DNA of 64,000 bases, taken from assembly GCA_016192075.1 (NCBI GenBank), contig JACPUU010000001.1, forward strand, positions 124,001 to 188,000, read 5' to 3'. Below the pieces are notes generated by a model. It was not told the origin of the DNA and did no database searches. It saw nothing but the letters and a program-made list of their open reading frames with translations. A program made the position numbers and the translations under genes. Below, piece after piece: positions 51,884-60,330 of this stretch. This DNA is from Bacteroidota bacterium. Its GTDB lineage: Bacteria > Bacteroidota > Bacteroidia > Flavobacteriales_D > Crocinitomicaceae. Each line of letters begins with the position of its first letter. The stretch's first letter is position 1.

Positions 51884-52714
51884 TTACTGAACCGGTTCTT
51901 CAGCCGGTGGTGGTGATTTTAATTTCTCCAGAAATTTTTCAAGCGCGGTCCAGTACTCTTCGCCATCTTGTTGTGTTGGCCAAAGTACGCGTGCGCCATG
52001 CATTCCTTCGCCTTCAGGTGAAAACACAACCTGCTGATCGTTGCGTTGTCTGCCCAAAACCAGTTCCCGCACAAAAGGCATTTCTTCATTGGCAGCGGTT
52101 AAAAAGAATGGTTTTTCAAATGAGATCATTTTTTCAATCAGGTCGCCGCGTTCTGGCGCAAAATAATTACCAGGACTGAAAGCTACTACAGCACTCACGT
52201 TTTCATTTTCAATGGCCTGGTAAATACAAAGTGTAGACGAGTAAGAGCTGCCGAGCAGAATGACGGGGCGGTTGTATTTAGTATATCCATAGTTTATGGC
52301 TGCAACAATATCCTGTTCAGCATCCAGATAATCCGTTGGTTTTTGAGCTTCAACAGCGCGCAGCCATGTTTCGTTCCGCTGGTCGGCAATTGGACCACCG
52401 GAGCGTTGGTCAATAGCGAGGCAGTTAAAACCTAAATCATTAAAACGTTCTGCAATGCCGGCATATTCATATTTGCAGAATTTGGCCTGGTGGCATAATA
52501 CAATCAGTGGAAACGACGGATCTTTCTCATACAGGTTGGCTGTGATTAACAGCGAATCCAGCGATTCAAATTCAACGGTCTGTATTTTTTGCTCAGTTCC
52601 AACGAATGTGGTTGAATCTGTTTCAGTTTGGTTTGACACCGTTTCTGTGCCACTTCCGTTGCAGGAAATCAGCATGAATGGCGCAATTGTCATTGACAGG
52701 ATTATTTTTTTCAT
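51884..52714 (-). CDS. Alpha/beta-hydrolase lipoprotein
   Basis: A 276-residue exported lipoprotein with the lipobox FMLISC (Cys about residue 18) followed by a Thr/Ser-rich spacer. The alpha/beta-hydrolase core shows LIVLCHQAKF after the first strand (oxyanion region). The nucleophile elbow is GSSYSST near residue 155, and a late His lies in GEGMHGARVLW. Substrate unknown; resembles dienelactone-hydrolase-type or small esterases. ATG 52714 is used because it gives a clean signal peptide. Confidence 0.88.
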   Translation of the reverse strand: MKKIILSMTIAPFMLISCNGSGTETVSNQTETDSTTFVGTEQKIQTVEFESLDSLLITANLYEKDPSFPLIVLCHQAKFCKYEYAGIAERFNDLGFNCLAIDQRSGGPIADQRNETWLRAVEAQKPTDYLDAEQDIVAAINYGYTKYNRPVILLGSSYSSTLCIYQAIENENVSAVVAFSPGNYFAPERGDLIEKMISFEKPFFLTAANEEMPFVRELVLGRQRNDQQVVFSPEGEGMHGARVLWPTQQDGEEYWTALEKFLEKLKSPPPAEEPVQ

Positions 52715-52753
52715 AGGTTTAAAATTCAAGGTGAATATTTGTAGTGGAGTTAG

Positions 52754-52942
52754 TCATCGAATTTGTGAACGACTTTCATAAATCAGGGGTAATGCTTTTT
52801 GCCTTTCAAGAATGAGGCCTGCTTTTTCAATTTCGTATGCAAGGCATGCTTCATATGCAGACTCTAACAAACCTGGTCCAAGAGCCTTATGTACCCTGAT
52901 TGCACAACCAATTATGATTTCAGTTAACTCATTCTCCGTCAT
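52754..52942 (-). pseudogene. Truncated GxxExxY family gene
   Basis: About 62 residues (MTENELTEIIIGCAIRVHKALGPG...) matching the N-terminal half of the GxxExxY family, including the name-giving GLLESAY. Full-length members have about 125 residues and a PDDEXK-like C-terminal half. Here the frame stops soon after LERQKALPLIYE with an unrelated SRSQIR. The C-terminal half is missing and the downstream hydrolase gene follows. Probably a deletion remnant; a promoter box remains at 52955-52962. Confidence 0.75.
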
Positions 52943-52954
52943 CACTTTTTTAAG

Positions 52955-52962
52955 CAAATATA
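52955..52962 (-). promoter_or_regulatory. Promoter -7 box of the truncated GxxExxY gene
   Basis: TATATTTG on the minus strand, 12 nt before the ATG at 52942. No -33 TTG at proper distance. Confidence 0.4.
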
Positions 52963-53000
52963 GTACACGTTCTAACTTATTTATAATCCTTGATACCTGG

Positions 53001-53250
53001 TTTTTTTACTGAAGCGTTTGTATGTATCAGGATGATCTTTGCGCAACCTTTAGCTACCACTTGGTCCTTCAGCGATTGAGATTTTTTTTTACCGCAGAGA
53101 TTTACGAGGAGGTTGCGCAGAGGTCCGCTGAGTTGTTTGATTCAAAACGCTATCTGCGTAGCTCAGCGCCTTCTCAGCGCCCCCTCCGCGGTTAAGAATT
53201 TTTTTTACTGTAGGGTCCGCCTGGCTATATGTATCAAGATGATCTCTGGG
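53001..53250. repeat. Direct repeats enclosing an imperfect inverted-repeat element
   Basis: Two roughly 45-50 base direct repeats lie at 53001-53042 and 53199-53247. Both contain TTTTTTTACTG and (G/A)TATGTATCA(G/A)GATGATCT. Between them, an element starts with CCGCAGAGATTTACGAGG (about 53091) and ends with CGCCCCCTCCGCGG (about 53191). Its ends are imperfect inverses and inner parts repeat GCGCAGAGG / CTCAGCGCC. It fills the gap 52958-53297 together with short AT-rich flanks. No gene is visible. Confidence 0.75.
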
Positions 53251-53297
53251 AACCGCGATTAAGAAATAGAATCATTTTTGAATAAAAGTTAAGGAGA

Positions 53298-54098
53298 TTA
53301 GGCTTCCAGAGACTTGTATAGCTCCTTAAACTTAAACCCCAATGTCATTTTCACTTTTTTATTTGATATGATTTTGAAAGAATCTTCTGTCACGTTTTCA
53401 AAGACAGGTGTTTCAATACCAGCCATTCCGGCCAGTTTGGAATAGAACTCTTTTTTGGTGGGATGTTCATCTGAGCAGCAGTTAAATGTTTCGTTCTGAA
53501 TGCCTGATTCGATAATTTGAACAAGTATATCTACAGCATCATCCCGGTGAATGAAATTGATTCTTCCGTTTGGATTCTCCCTTACTTTGGATGACCCGGC
53601 AAAATTAACCGGTTGCCGGTCATACCCAACCAGGCCGCCCATTCTGAGAATAACAGGATGGAGCTGGTCAAAGGATTTCACTACCTGTTCAACCGCAAAC
53701 AAGTTGCTGTTGGTATCCACTGCTGCTGTATCAGATTCTGAAATTTCTGAACGGGTGTTTCTGTAAATGCCTGTAGAACTGACCAGGATTACCTGCTTCA
53801 CCGAACCGGTTTCGGCTGCTTGTTTTAAAAGAGATTCCAGGGGGGGCAGGTGTATGCGTGAAGCAGGAACAGCAATGATCAGCACAGCAGAGGTTAAAAA
53901 TACCTCAAGCGCCTTGGTTTCGGGATTATCCAAATGAATCAGCACGGGCGCAATGCCATATTCACGCAGGGTATTTATTTTGGCCTGATTTGTGATAGAT
54001 CCCATCACTGAAAATCCTTCATGCTGCAATTTTTTGCCAAGCGGAAAGCCCAGCCAGCCGCAGCCAAGAATACTGATTGAATTTAAGTTGGTGGTCAT
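53298..54098 (-). CDS. NAD(P)-binding SDR-type oxidoreductase (YeeZ-like)
   Basis: A 266-residue Rossmann-fold protein. The nucleotide-binding loop is ILGCGWLGFPLG near residue 10, the YeeZ/extended-SDR variant. Further conserved parts are VLIIAVPASR, VILVSSTGIY with the catalytic Ser/Tyr region, and ILRMGGLVGYDR. The substrate is unknown. It stands alone, divergent from the MuiA-like gene, with a TAACTTTG box 14 nt upstream. Confidence 0.88.
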   Translation of the reverse strand: MTTNLNSISILGCGWLGFPLGKKLQHEGFSVMGSITNQAKINTLREYGIAPVLIHLDNPETKALEVFLTSAVLIIAVPASRIHLPPLESLLKQAAETGSVKQVILVSSTGIYRNTRSEISESDTAAVDTNSNLFAVEQVVKSFDQLHPVILRMGGLVGYDRQPVNFAGSSKVRENPNGRINFIHRDDAVDILVQIIESGIQNETFNCCSDEHPTKKEFYSKLAGMAGIETPVFENVTEDSFKIISNKKVKMTLGFKFKELYKSLEA

Positions 54099-54112
54099 AA
54101 CATCAGATCATC

Positions 54113-54120
54113 CAAAGTTA
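54113..54120 (-). promoter_or_regulatory. Promoter -7 box of the YeeZ-like gene
   Basis: TAACTTTG on the minus strand, 14 nt before the ATG at 54098. A CAA (TTG on minus) occurs at a short 15-nt spacing. Confidence 0.45.
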
Positions 54121-54185
54121 CGTATTCTGCCCCTGCAAAAAAAAAGTAAAATTGAACGTATGGAATTTTCAGTTGTATCTCATCC

Positions 54186-56201
54186 ATGAAAAAAACAAGT
54201 GCTATGTCCAGACTATTTCTACTGCTGCTTTCATTTGCAGCAACAACCGTTTCTTTTAGTAATGAAATTAAAGTGGTTTCCCAGATTGATGACGTAACTG
54301 TCTTTTTACAGGGAGCACAGGTAAACCGCAGTGGTTCGGTTACTATACCAGCCGGAACCAGTGATGTTATTTTCACCGGTATTTCGCCCTTACTGAAACG
54401 GGAAAGTTTGCAGGCCGGTACCAAAGCAAATATTTCTATTCTGGCCGTTCACTACGAAACAAAAACGGTTGAAAAGGCTCAGAATAAAGAAGAGTTGGCT
54501 GAACTTGAAAAAGCGCAGCTTGAAAAGCAGGAGGCGCTGAGTAAACTTTATGCAAAGCTGGAAGTTATTCGTACGCGTGAGGCGCTGATTGCCAACCTGG
54601 CTTATTACCAGTCTCAAAACATGTCTGCTACTATTGATGATATTGTTAAAGCAGAGCAGGTAATTGCAAGCAAGCTGGAGGCCATTAAACTGGAAGCATT
54701 ACAGGTTGAGAAACAGATTGAAGAAATGAACCGCGATGTAAATCAGCTCAGCCAGAAGATTGCAGCAATGGGTGTTATTTATGAAAGCATTGAACCGCGG
54801 GTGGTTATTAAAGTGAAAGCAGCAGCTGAGGTAAAAGCAAAATTCACACTGTCTTATTTTGTATCAAATGCGCGTTGGTATCCAAGCTACAATCTGAATG
54901 TAAAAAGTCTGGATGAACCGCTGCTGATTGATTACCAGGCAAACATATCACAGCAAACCGGGGAGGACTGGAAGGATGTGAAATTAACCCTGTCTACGGT
55001 TGATCCAAACCTGTCAGGCCAAAAACCCATTTTAACACCCTGGTACCTGGTTTTAAACCAAATGAATCAACGGCCCGATGAAACCAATTACAACCGGTAT
55101 ACCCCTAACCAGGTAAACACCGTTTCAGGCAGAATTACAGATCAGTATGGCGAACCCTTGCCTTATGCAACTGTTTTAGTGGTGGGGTCTACGGTGGGTA
55201 CTTATACAGATGCTGACGGATTTTATACATTGAACATTCCGCAGGGCAAAAACCAGATTTCAGTCTCGTTTATCGGGTACAATCCGGTGACAATTTATGT
55301 AACGGCCAATACGCATAACATTGTGCTGGCAGAGAAACCGCTGATGCTTGAAGAGATTATTGTGGTGGATGCGCTTGAAGCTGAAAATTATAATTATTCA
55401 TACGCATACGCCGATGAGGTGGTGGTGCTTGATGCCTATGAAAGCCAGAATATCAGTTATGATTACAGCGCTGTGGAAGTTGTTACCTCATCCTCAATCC
55501 GTGAAAAAAAATCAAATCAGCCAAGACTCAACAAACAGGCCATTTATTCACCCACTTATTCTGCCCCGGTTGAAATGGAAAGACAGGTGAATGTGGTTTC
55601 CGCTGAATTTGAAATTGAAGAAAAATATTCCATTCCGTCTGATGAAAAAAACTACAATGTCAAAATTGATGAAATAGAAAAGAAAGTATTTTACCAGTAT
55701 TACTGTGCACCACGATTTAATACAGATGTGTTTTTAACTGCACAGATGACGGATTGGGAAAGCCTGAGTTTGCTGGAAGGGCAGGCCAACATTTTCTTTG
55801 AAGGAACCTTTGTAGGCTCCAGTTTGCTGGATGCCAAATTTGTGGGTGATACACTTGATATTTCACTGGGCCGTGATAAACGTATTGTGGTTGACCGTGT
55901 AAAAGAAAAAGAATTCAGCAAATACAAAATTGTGGGTGATGAGGCATCCAAATCTGTCAAATGGGTGATTTCAGTTAAAAACAATAAAGATGTTCCAATT
56001 AACCTGATTGTAGAAGATCAGTTTCCGCTTACCAGTGATTCACGTATTCAAATTGAAACCGACGAAGTGCAGGATGCAAAAGTGGATGAAACAACCGGCA
56101 TCATTACCTGGGATATTAAACTTGCAGGGAGCAAAATGACGGAAGTCTCCTTTAAGTACAAGGTAACCTACCCAATTGGCAATGATGTTTACCTTGATTA
56201 A
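54186..56201 (+). CDS. DUF4139/MuiA family protein with inserted carboxypeptidase-regulatory domain
   Basis: A 671-residue exported protein with a signal peptide ending at about residue 25. An N-terminal DUF4140 domain (VTVFLQGAQVNRSGSV) is followed by a coiled coil at about residues 90-195. DUF4139 starts with LSYFVSNARWYPSYNL, is interrupted at about residues 311-385 by a CarboxypepD_reg-like domain (VSGRITDQYGEPLPYATVLV...), then a low-complexity Tyr-rich linker (YNYSYAYADEVV). It resumes from about 465 to the end. The family is named after a mucoidy inhibitor; the mechanism is unknown. Probably periplasmic or outer-membrane associated. Confidence 0.92.
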   Translation: MKKTSAMSRLFLLLLSFAATTVSFSNEIKVVSQIDDVTVFLQGAQVNRSGSVTIPAGTSDVIFTGISPLLKRESLQAGTKANISILAVHYETKTVEKAQNKEELAELEKAQLEKQEALSKLYAKLEVIRTREALIANLAYYQSQNMSATIDDIVKAEQVIASKLEAIKLEALQVEKQIEEMNRDVNQLSQKIAAMGVIYESIEPRVVIKVKAAAEVKAKFTLSYFVSNARWYPSYNLNVKSLDEPLLIDYQANISQQTGEDWKDVKLTLSTVDPNLSGQKPILTPWYLVLNQMNQRPDETNYNRYTPNQVNTVSGRITDQYGEPLPYATVLVVGSTVGTYTDADGFYTLNIPQGKNQISVSFIGYNPVTIYVTANTHNIVLAEKPLMLEEIIVVDALEAENYNYSYAYADEVVVLDAYESQNISYDYSAVEVVTSSSIREKKSNQPRLNKQAIYSPTYSAPVEMERQVNVVSAEFEIEEKYSIPSDEKNYNVKIDEIEKKVFYQYYCAPRFNTDVFLTAQMTDWESLSLLEGQANIFFEGTFVGSSLLDAKFVGDTLDISLGRDKRIVVDRVKEKEFSKYKIVGDEASKSVKWVISVKNNKDVPINLIVEDQFPLTSDSRIQIETDEVQDAKVDETTGIITWDIKLAGSKMTEVSFKYKVTYPIGNDVYLD

Positions 56202-56203
56202 AA

Positions 56204-57070
56204 TCAGGCCAGCATTATTGCCAGAATAGAACCAACGGAGAGTAGAATTCCAAACCAGTTTGAGCGGGTTAGTCTTTCCCTGAAAAACAAAAATCCGGTA
56301 AGTGCTGAAATTACTACTACGCCAATGTTATATACCGGGTTAACCTGTGAAACCTCCAGCTGGCCGCTGTCAAGCGACCGGAAGAAGAACCAGAGTGTCA
56401 GAAAATTGGGAACACCTACTGCAATGCCCCAGAGTATATTTTTAAGGGCAAGGGTAGAAGCACCGCTCATTAATCTTGGAATCAGCATAACCAGTCCTAC
56501 AGTTGCTGCGGAAAGAAAAATAACGACAAAAAATAATCCGTTGAGCGATGCATCAACATACCATTCTTTGGCGCAGTTGAAAAGCACGTCAGCCAGTCCC
56601 TGTCCAAAAAAAATCACCAGGATGAGCCAGAGGTATTTGAAATCAAAACTGAGTTTAGCCCCATTTGTGCAGGTGAAGTAAACACCGCCCAGCGCGAGTA
56701 TAATGCCAAGTACTTTTAGAAACGAAAGTGTTTCACCTTCAAATAAGAGAATGGCCGCCAGAATAGGAATAACCAGCGACATTTTATTAGCCACGGTTGC
56801 AACAGCCATTCCTATTTTTTGCGATGCCAGTGCAAGCAGGTTAAAAGCAACCATAAACAAAACACCAACACCGGCAGCATACAATAGCCAGGCCGATGAT
56901 GCGATCGCAGCTACGCCTGGTATTTCAGGCACCAGTGTAAAACTGAGTAAACCTGCGGTGATATAATTTATGGTAATGGCCTGCAGGTTATCAACCTGGT
57001 ATTTTGCCATAAGTTTGAAGCAGATCAGAATAAGATTGAAACAAAGTATACCGGGAATTATATCAGCCAT
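56204..57070 (-). CDS. EamA/DMT-family transporter
   Basis: A 288-residue inner-membrane protein with ten predicted helices arranged as two EamA repeats of five. The repeats end in VLGIILALGGVYFTC and NWFGILLSVGSILAIML. It probably exports a small metabolite; the substrate is unknown. It overlaps the end of ribD by 8 nt, so the two are cotranscribed. Convergent with the MuiA-like gene, with two bases between stop codons. Confidence 0.92.
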   Translation of the reverse strand: MADIIPGILCFNLILICFKLMAKYQVDNLQAITINYITAGLLSFTLVPEIPGVAAIASSAWLLYAAGVGVLFMVAFNLLALASQKIGMAVATVANKMSLVIPILAAILLFEGETLSFLKVLGIILALGGVYFTCTNGAKLSFDFKYLWLILVIFFGQGLADVLFNCAKEWYVDASLNGLFFVVIFLSAATVGLVMLIPRLMSGASTLALKNILWGIAVGVPNFLTLWFFFRSLDSGQLEVSQVNPVYNIGVVVISALTGFLFFRERLTRSNWFGILLSVGSILAIMLA

Positions 57071-58109
57071 TTTTCAGAATGTGAACATGGTCGTTTCCAA
57101 AATAGTAAGACGCCGTTGTCAGGCCTTCTATGTTTGGTGCGGTACTTCCGTCGGTTAGTTTTTTTTGCCCGGTGAGAATGCGTGCTTCATTCCAGGTTTT
57201 GCTGTCCATAAAATGCTGAAGAGTAGTGCGCCCGCCTTCAACAATAACAGATTGAAGATTGAGCTGCCACAGTTTGCTGAGAATACTGTTTACGCTGAAA
57301 TCTGCCGGAGAAATAAACTGCAGGTTTTCATCGCCGGTAACGTTTTTAGCTGTCAGCACAATGGTTTTTGCCTTGCGGTCACCCAGGTGAAAGGCATTGT
57401 AGTCAAGCCGTAAATCAGCATCAATCACAATGCGTACCGGATTTTTTCCCACAATTTCACGGCAGGTCAGGTTAGGATTATCATTTGCAACGGTTTTCCA
57501 GCCAACCATAATTGCGGCCTCTTCATGCCGCCACTGATGTACCAGGGTTTTGGTTGTTGGTTCAGTAATCCACACAATACCTTTGCTGTGCGGTTGATTT
57601 TTTTGCCGTGTGATATCTATAAAACCGTCGGAAGATTGTGCCCATTTTAAAATAACATACGGGCGTTTTTTTTCATGAAAGGTAAAAAAACGGGCATTGA
57701 GTTCACGGCTTTCTTTTTCCAGTACTCCAACCGTTACATCAATTCCGGCGGCGCGCAGCTTTGCAATTCCCTTGCCGGCAACTTCAGAAAAACTATCGAC
57801 ACAGCCAATAACCACCCGCGGAATTTTGTTTGCCACAATAAGGTCAGCACAGGGTGGTGTTTTTCCATGGTGTGCACAAGGCTCCAGGTTTACATAGAGG
57901 GTAGAGGCCTGCAAAAGTGATTGATCAGCTACACTTTTTACAGCATTCACCTCAGCATGTGCCTCACCGTATTTCATGTGATAGCCTTCCCCAATGATTT
58001 TGTGATCATGTACAATGACAGAACCTACCAGCGGATTTGGTGCAACAAATCCCTTTCCCTGCAAGGCAAGCTGAAAGCAGCGGCGCATGTATAATTCGTG
58101 GTCTGACAT
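57063..58109 (-). CDS. ribD: Bifunctional riboflavin biosynthesis protein RibD
   Basis: Carries out two steps of riboflavin synthesis: deamination of the pyrimidine intermediate and reduction of its ribosyl side chain. It has 348 residues. The deaminase domain has the zinc motifs HAEVNAV and PCAHHGKTPPC (about residues 48-82). The reductase domain (about 145-345) has ILKWAQSSDGFI and SVIVEGGRTTLQHFM. ATG 58109 (MSDHELYMRRC) is chosen; an upstream in-frame GTG at 58115 lies in the promoter box. Other rib genes are not nearby. Confidence 0.96.
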   Translation of the reverse strand: MSDHELYMRRCFQLALQGKGFVAPNPLVGSVIVHDHKIIGEGYHMKYGEAHAEVNAVKSVADQSLLQASTLYVNLEPCAHHGKTPPCADLIVANKIPRVVIGCVDSFSEVAGKGIAKLRAAGIDVTVGVLEKESRELNARFFTFHEKKRPYVILKWAQSSDGFIDITRQKNQPHSKGIVWITEPTTKTLVHQWRHEEAAIMVGWKTVANDNPNLTCREIVGKNPVRIVIDADLRLDYNAFHLGDRKAKTIVLTAKNVTGDENLQFISPADFSVNSILSKLWQLNLQSVIVEGGRTTLQHFMDSKTWNEARILTGQKKLTDGSTAPNIEGLTTASYYFGNDHVHILKNG

Positions 58110-58114
58110 TGGCA

Positions 58115-58122
58115 CAAAGGTA
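58115..58122 (-). promoter_or_regulatory. ribD promoter -7 box
   Basis: TACCTTTG on the minus strand, five bases before the ribD ATG; predicts a leaderless transcript. No -33 TTG found. Confidence 0.5.
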
Positions 58123-58148
58123 AATAAATTAACAGGTGCAGATTGCTG

Positions 58149-59060
58149 TTATTTTTGATTTCGCGGATGGTAGGAGATTATGGCTTCTTTGAGTAAATCA
58201 TCACTCAGGTGGGTATAAATTTCAGTGGTACTGATTGATTCATGGCCAAGCATTTCCTGAACTGCGCGCAGGTTTGCGCCACCCTCTACCAGGTGTGTTG
58301 CAAACGAGTGCCGGAAGGTATGCGGTGATATGCTTTTTCGAAGCCGGATAGCCTGTGCCAATTGCTGAATGATGGTGAAAATCATAACACGCGTCAGCTT
58401 GCCGCCGCGGCGGTTCAGAAACAAAATATCTTCATCGCCCGGTTTCACATCCTGGTGAACGCGGGTAAAATTCCGATACAAACTGATTTCTTTTTCAACG
58501 GTTGAACTCACCGGAACCAGCCGCTCTTTATTGCCTTTCCCGATAACACGAATAAACCCTTCTTCAAAATACAGGTTGGTTATTTTCAGGTTCACCAGTT
58601 CGCTTACCCTGAGTCCGCAGCTGTATAGTGTTTCAATAATGGCGCGGTTTCGGTGTCCTTCATTTTTGGAAAGATCAATGGCATTCAGCAGCGCATCAAT
58701 TTCTTCTTTTTCGAGTACCTCGGGTAATTTTCGCCCGATTTTGGGTAATTCAAGCAATTCTGTCGGGTCCTGTTTGATCTCATCTTCCAGCACCAGGTAT
58801 TCAAAAAAATTCCGCATTCCTGAAATAATGCGTGCCTGTGAGCGGGCTGCAATTCCCATTTCACTAATCCACCTGATCATTTCCTGCAAATCACGGAGCA
58901 CAATTTCTGCCGGTTTTTTTTCAGAACCTGAATACTCCATAAATTGCATCAGTTTCTCGTAATCACGCATGTATGCAAGAACACTGTTCTCAGAAAGAGA
59001 TTTTTCAATTTTGAGATAACTCTGATAATCCTTTTTATATTTGATCCAGTATGGGTGCAA
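58149..59060 (-). CDS. xerD: Site-specific tyrosine recombinase XerD
   Basis: Resolves chromosome dimers at the dif site with XerC. It has 303 residues: an N-terminal SAM-like core-binding domain (LKIEKSLSENSVLAYMRDYEKL) and a C-terminal catalytic domain. Catalytic residues are visible: Arg in YSCGLRVSEL, Lys in GKGNKERLVP, HxxR in SPHTFRHSFATH, His in LGHESISTT, and nucleophile Tyr in EIYTHLS. The start is TTG at 59060; the next Met is too far inside. This makes the 5' ends of xerD and the divergent aroQ overlap by 10 bases. Chromosomal Xer rather than a mobile integrase, since no attachment site or phage gene is near. Confidence 0.93.
   Translation of the reverse strand: MHPYWIKYKKDYQSYLKIEKSLSENSVLAYMRDYEKLMQFMEYSGSEKKPAEIVLRDLQEMIRWISEMGIAARSQARIISGMRNFFEYLVLEDEIKQDPTELLELPKIGRKLPEVLEKEEIDALLNAIDLSKNEGHRNRAIIETLYSCGLRVSELVNLKITNLYFEEGFIRVIGKGNKERLVPVSSTVEKEISLYRNFTRVHQDVKPGDEDILFLNRRGGKLTRVMIFTIIQQLAQAIRLRKSISPHTFRHSFATHLVEGGANLRAVQEMLGHESISTTEIYTHLSDDLLKEAIISYHPRNQK
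59011..59043 (+). promoter_or_regulatory. aroQ promoter inside the 5' end of xerD
   Basis: TTG (59011-59013), 22 nt, TATATTTG (59036-59043), then seven bases to the aroQ ATG. The whole promoter lies in the first 17 codons of xerD on the other strand. Confidence 0.75.
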
Positions 59061-59470
59061 AACGAATATTGATTCTGAATGGTCCGAATCTAAATTTACT
59101 CGGAAAAAGAGAGACTGCTGTCTATGGAGACAAAAGTTTTGAAGATTACCTTGTGGAATTGAAGAAACAGTTTGCCCACGTCCATGTAGATTATTTTCAA
59201 ACCAATGTTGAAGGAGAGCTCATCAATTACCTGCAGCAAAGTACACACGACGGTATTATTCTGAATGCCGGCGGATACACGCATACCTCTGTTGCCCTCA
59301 GAGATGCGGTTGCGGCCATTAAAATACCGGTTGTGGAAGTACACCTTTCAAATATTGCGGCGCGTGAGTCTTTTCGGCATGAATCATTGCTGTCACCCGT
59401 TTGTGCGGGATGCGTTTTTGGTTTTGGTTTGCGCTCGTATGAACTGGCACTGACGTATTTTATTCAGTGA
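59051..59470 (+). CDS. aroQ: Type II 3-dehydroquinate dehydratase
   Basis: Third enzyme of the shikimate pathway. It has 139 residues and forms dodecamers in relatives. The motifs are clear: NGPNLNLLGKRE at the N-terminus with the active-site Tyr in VYGDKSF, then ILNAGGYTHTSVALRDA and VEVHLSNIAARESFRHESLLSP. It is transcribed alone and divergently from xerD, with start codons overlapping. Confidence 0.97.
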   Translation: MGAKRILILNGPNLNLLGKRETAVYGDKSFEDYLVELKKQFAHVHVDYFQTNVEGELINYLQQSTHDGIILNAGGYTHTSVALRDAVAAIKIPVVEVHLSNIAARESFRHESLLSPVCAGCVFGFGLRSYELALTYFIQ

Positions 59471-59550
59471 TAAAAAACAGATTGATTTAACAGCGCGTAT
59501 AGCCGGCAATTTTACCGGTACTGATTTGAAATTAACGGGAAGAGGCAGGG

Positions 59551-59838
59551 TTACCGGCTGCTGATTTTTTTCAATATTTTGTGATCAGCCACAAAGGTTC
59601 CAAAGGGTAACAAAGAAGCCAGCAACACCCAAAATAAGGTTCCAAAATTCCACTTTATCTGAATGTGAACAGCAAAAGCTAACACCATGTAAAGCAGAAA
59701 TAAAACGCCGTGTATCATGCCCACATAAAAAGTGGGTTCAGCTATTTGCCAGATGTATTTGAGCGGCATGGTAACTGCTAAAATTACCAGGAATGAAGTG
59801 CCCTCGAGCAGGGCAATGAGTCTGAAAAATGGAACCAT
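59551..59838 (-). CDS. DUF3817 small membrane protein
   Basis: A 95-residue protein with three predicted membrane helices (FFRLIALLEGTSFLVILAV, FYVGMIHGVLFLLYMVLAFAV and FGTLFWVLLASLLPFGTFV), matching DUF3817. Function unknown. Its ATG overlaps the MarR stop (TAATG), so translation is coupled. Last gene of the DoxX-YceI-OB-MarR-DUF3817 operon. Confidence 0.9.
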   Translation of the reverse strand: MVPFFRLIALLEGTSFLVILAVTMPLKYIWQIAEPTFYVGMIHGVLFLLYMVLAFAVHIQIKWNFGTLFWVLLASLLPFGTFVADHKILKKISSR

Positions 59839-60290
59839 TAAAAACCGGTTCTTAATTTATCCAGCATGTCATTCATTTTCTTTGCTTCTGCTTCAGAAAT
59901 ATGATTCAGCCGTTTGTCCATTTCTTTTTCCCAGCCATCAATTTCTTTCAATAAATCAAGACCTTCTTTAGCGATTTTAACATCTTTCTGTCGTCTGTCT
60001 TCGCTGTTTTCAGAACGCTCAACCAGTTTTTTCTGAACCAGGCGTTCCAAAATACGGCTGACATCTGAATTGCGGTCAATCATTCGTTCTTTAATCAGTC
60101 CAATGCTGACAGATTTTTGATTTTGTCCGCGTAAAATGCGCAGCACATTGTATTGAGTAGGGGTAATGTCGTATTTTTTGATGGTGTGCTGAAAACATTC
60201 ACCAAGGCGGGATGTCGTGAGCATCATATTGACCATGAGTTTATGATATTCGTTCCGGAATCTGGATTTTAATTCATCTTCAATTTTCAT
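59838..60290 (-). CDS. MarR family transcriptional regulator
   Basis: A 150-residue winged helix-turn-helix regulator. There is an N-terminal dimerisation helix, then ITPTQYNVLRILRGQ, then a recognition helix region (IGLIKERMIDRNSDVSRILERLV) and a wing (KKLVERSENSEDRRQKDVKIAKEG). The DRRQKDV wing is typical of MarR proteins. It is the fourth gene of a five-gene operon whose promoter contains a perfect 16-bp palindrome. It probably represses its own operon in response to a small ligand or oxidant. There are few cysteines, so a ligand sensor is more likely than a thiol switch. Confidence 0.93.
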   Translation of the reverse strand: MKIEDELKSRFRNEYHKLMVNMMLTTSRLGECFQHTIKKYDITPTQYNVLRILRGQNQKSVSIGLIKERMIDRNSDVSRILERLVQKKLVERSENSEDRRQKDVKIAKEGLDLLKEIDGWEKEMDKRLNHISEAEAKKMNDMLDKLRTGF

Positions 60291-60330
60291 AAACTCGGTT
60301 GAATGGTTGCGCGAAATTAGTGATTAAATC

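Noticed and set aside
53091-53195. Complete MITE with target-site duplication
   Set aside because: The end inverts are imperfect, and the flanking direct repeats are far longer than normal target duplications.
58149-59060. Tyrosine recombinase as evidence of a mobile element or integron
   Set aside because: It has the XerD length and motifs and sits among housekeeping genes, without attachment sites or cassettes.
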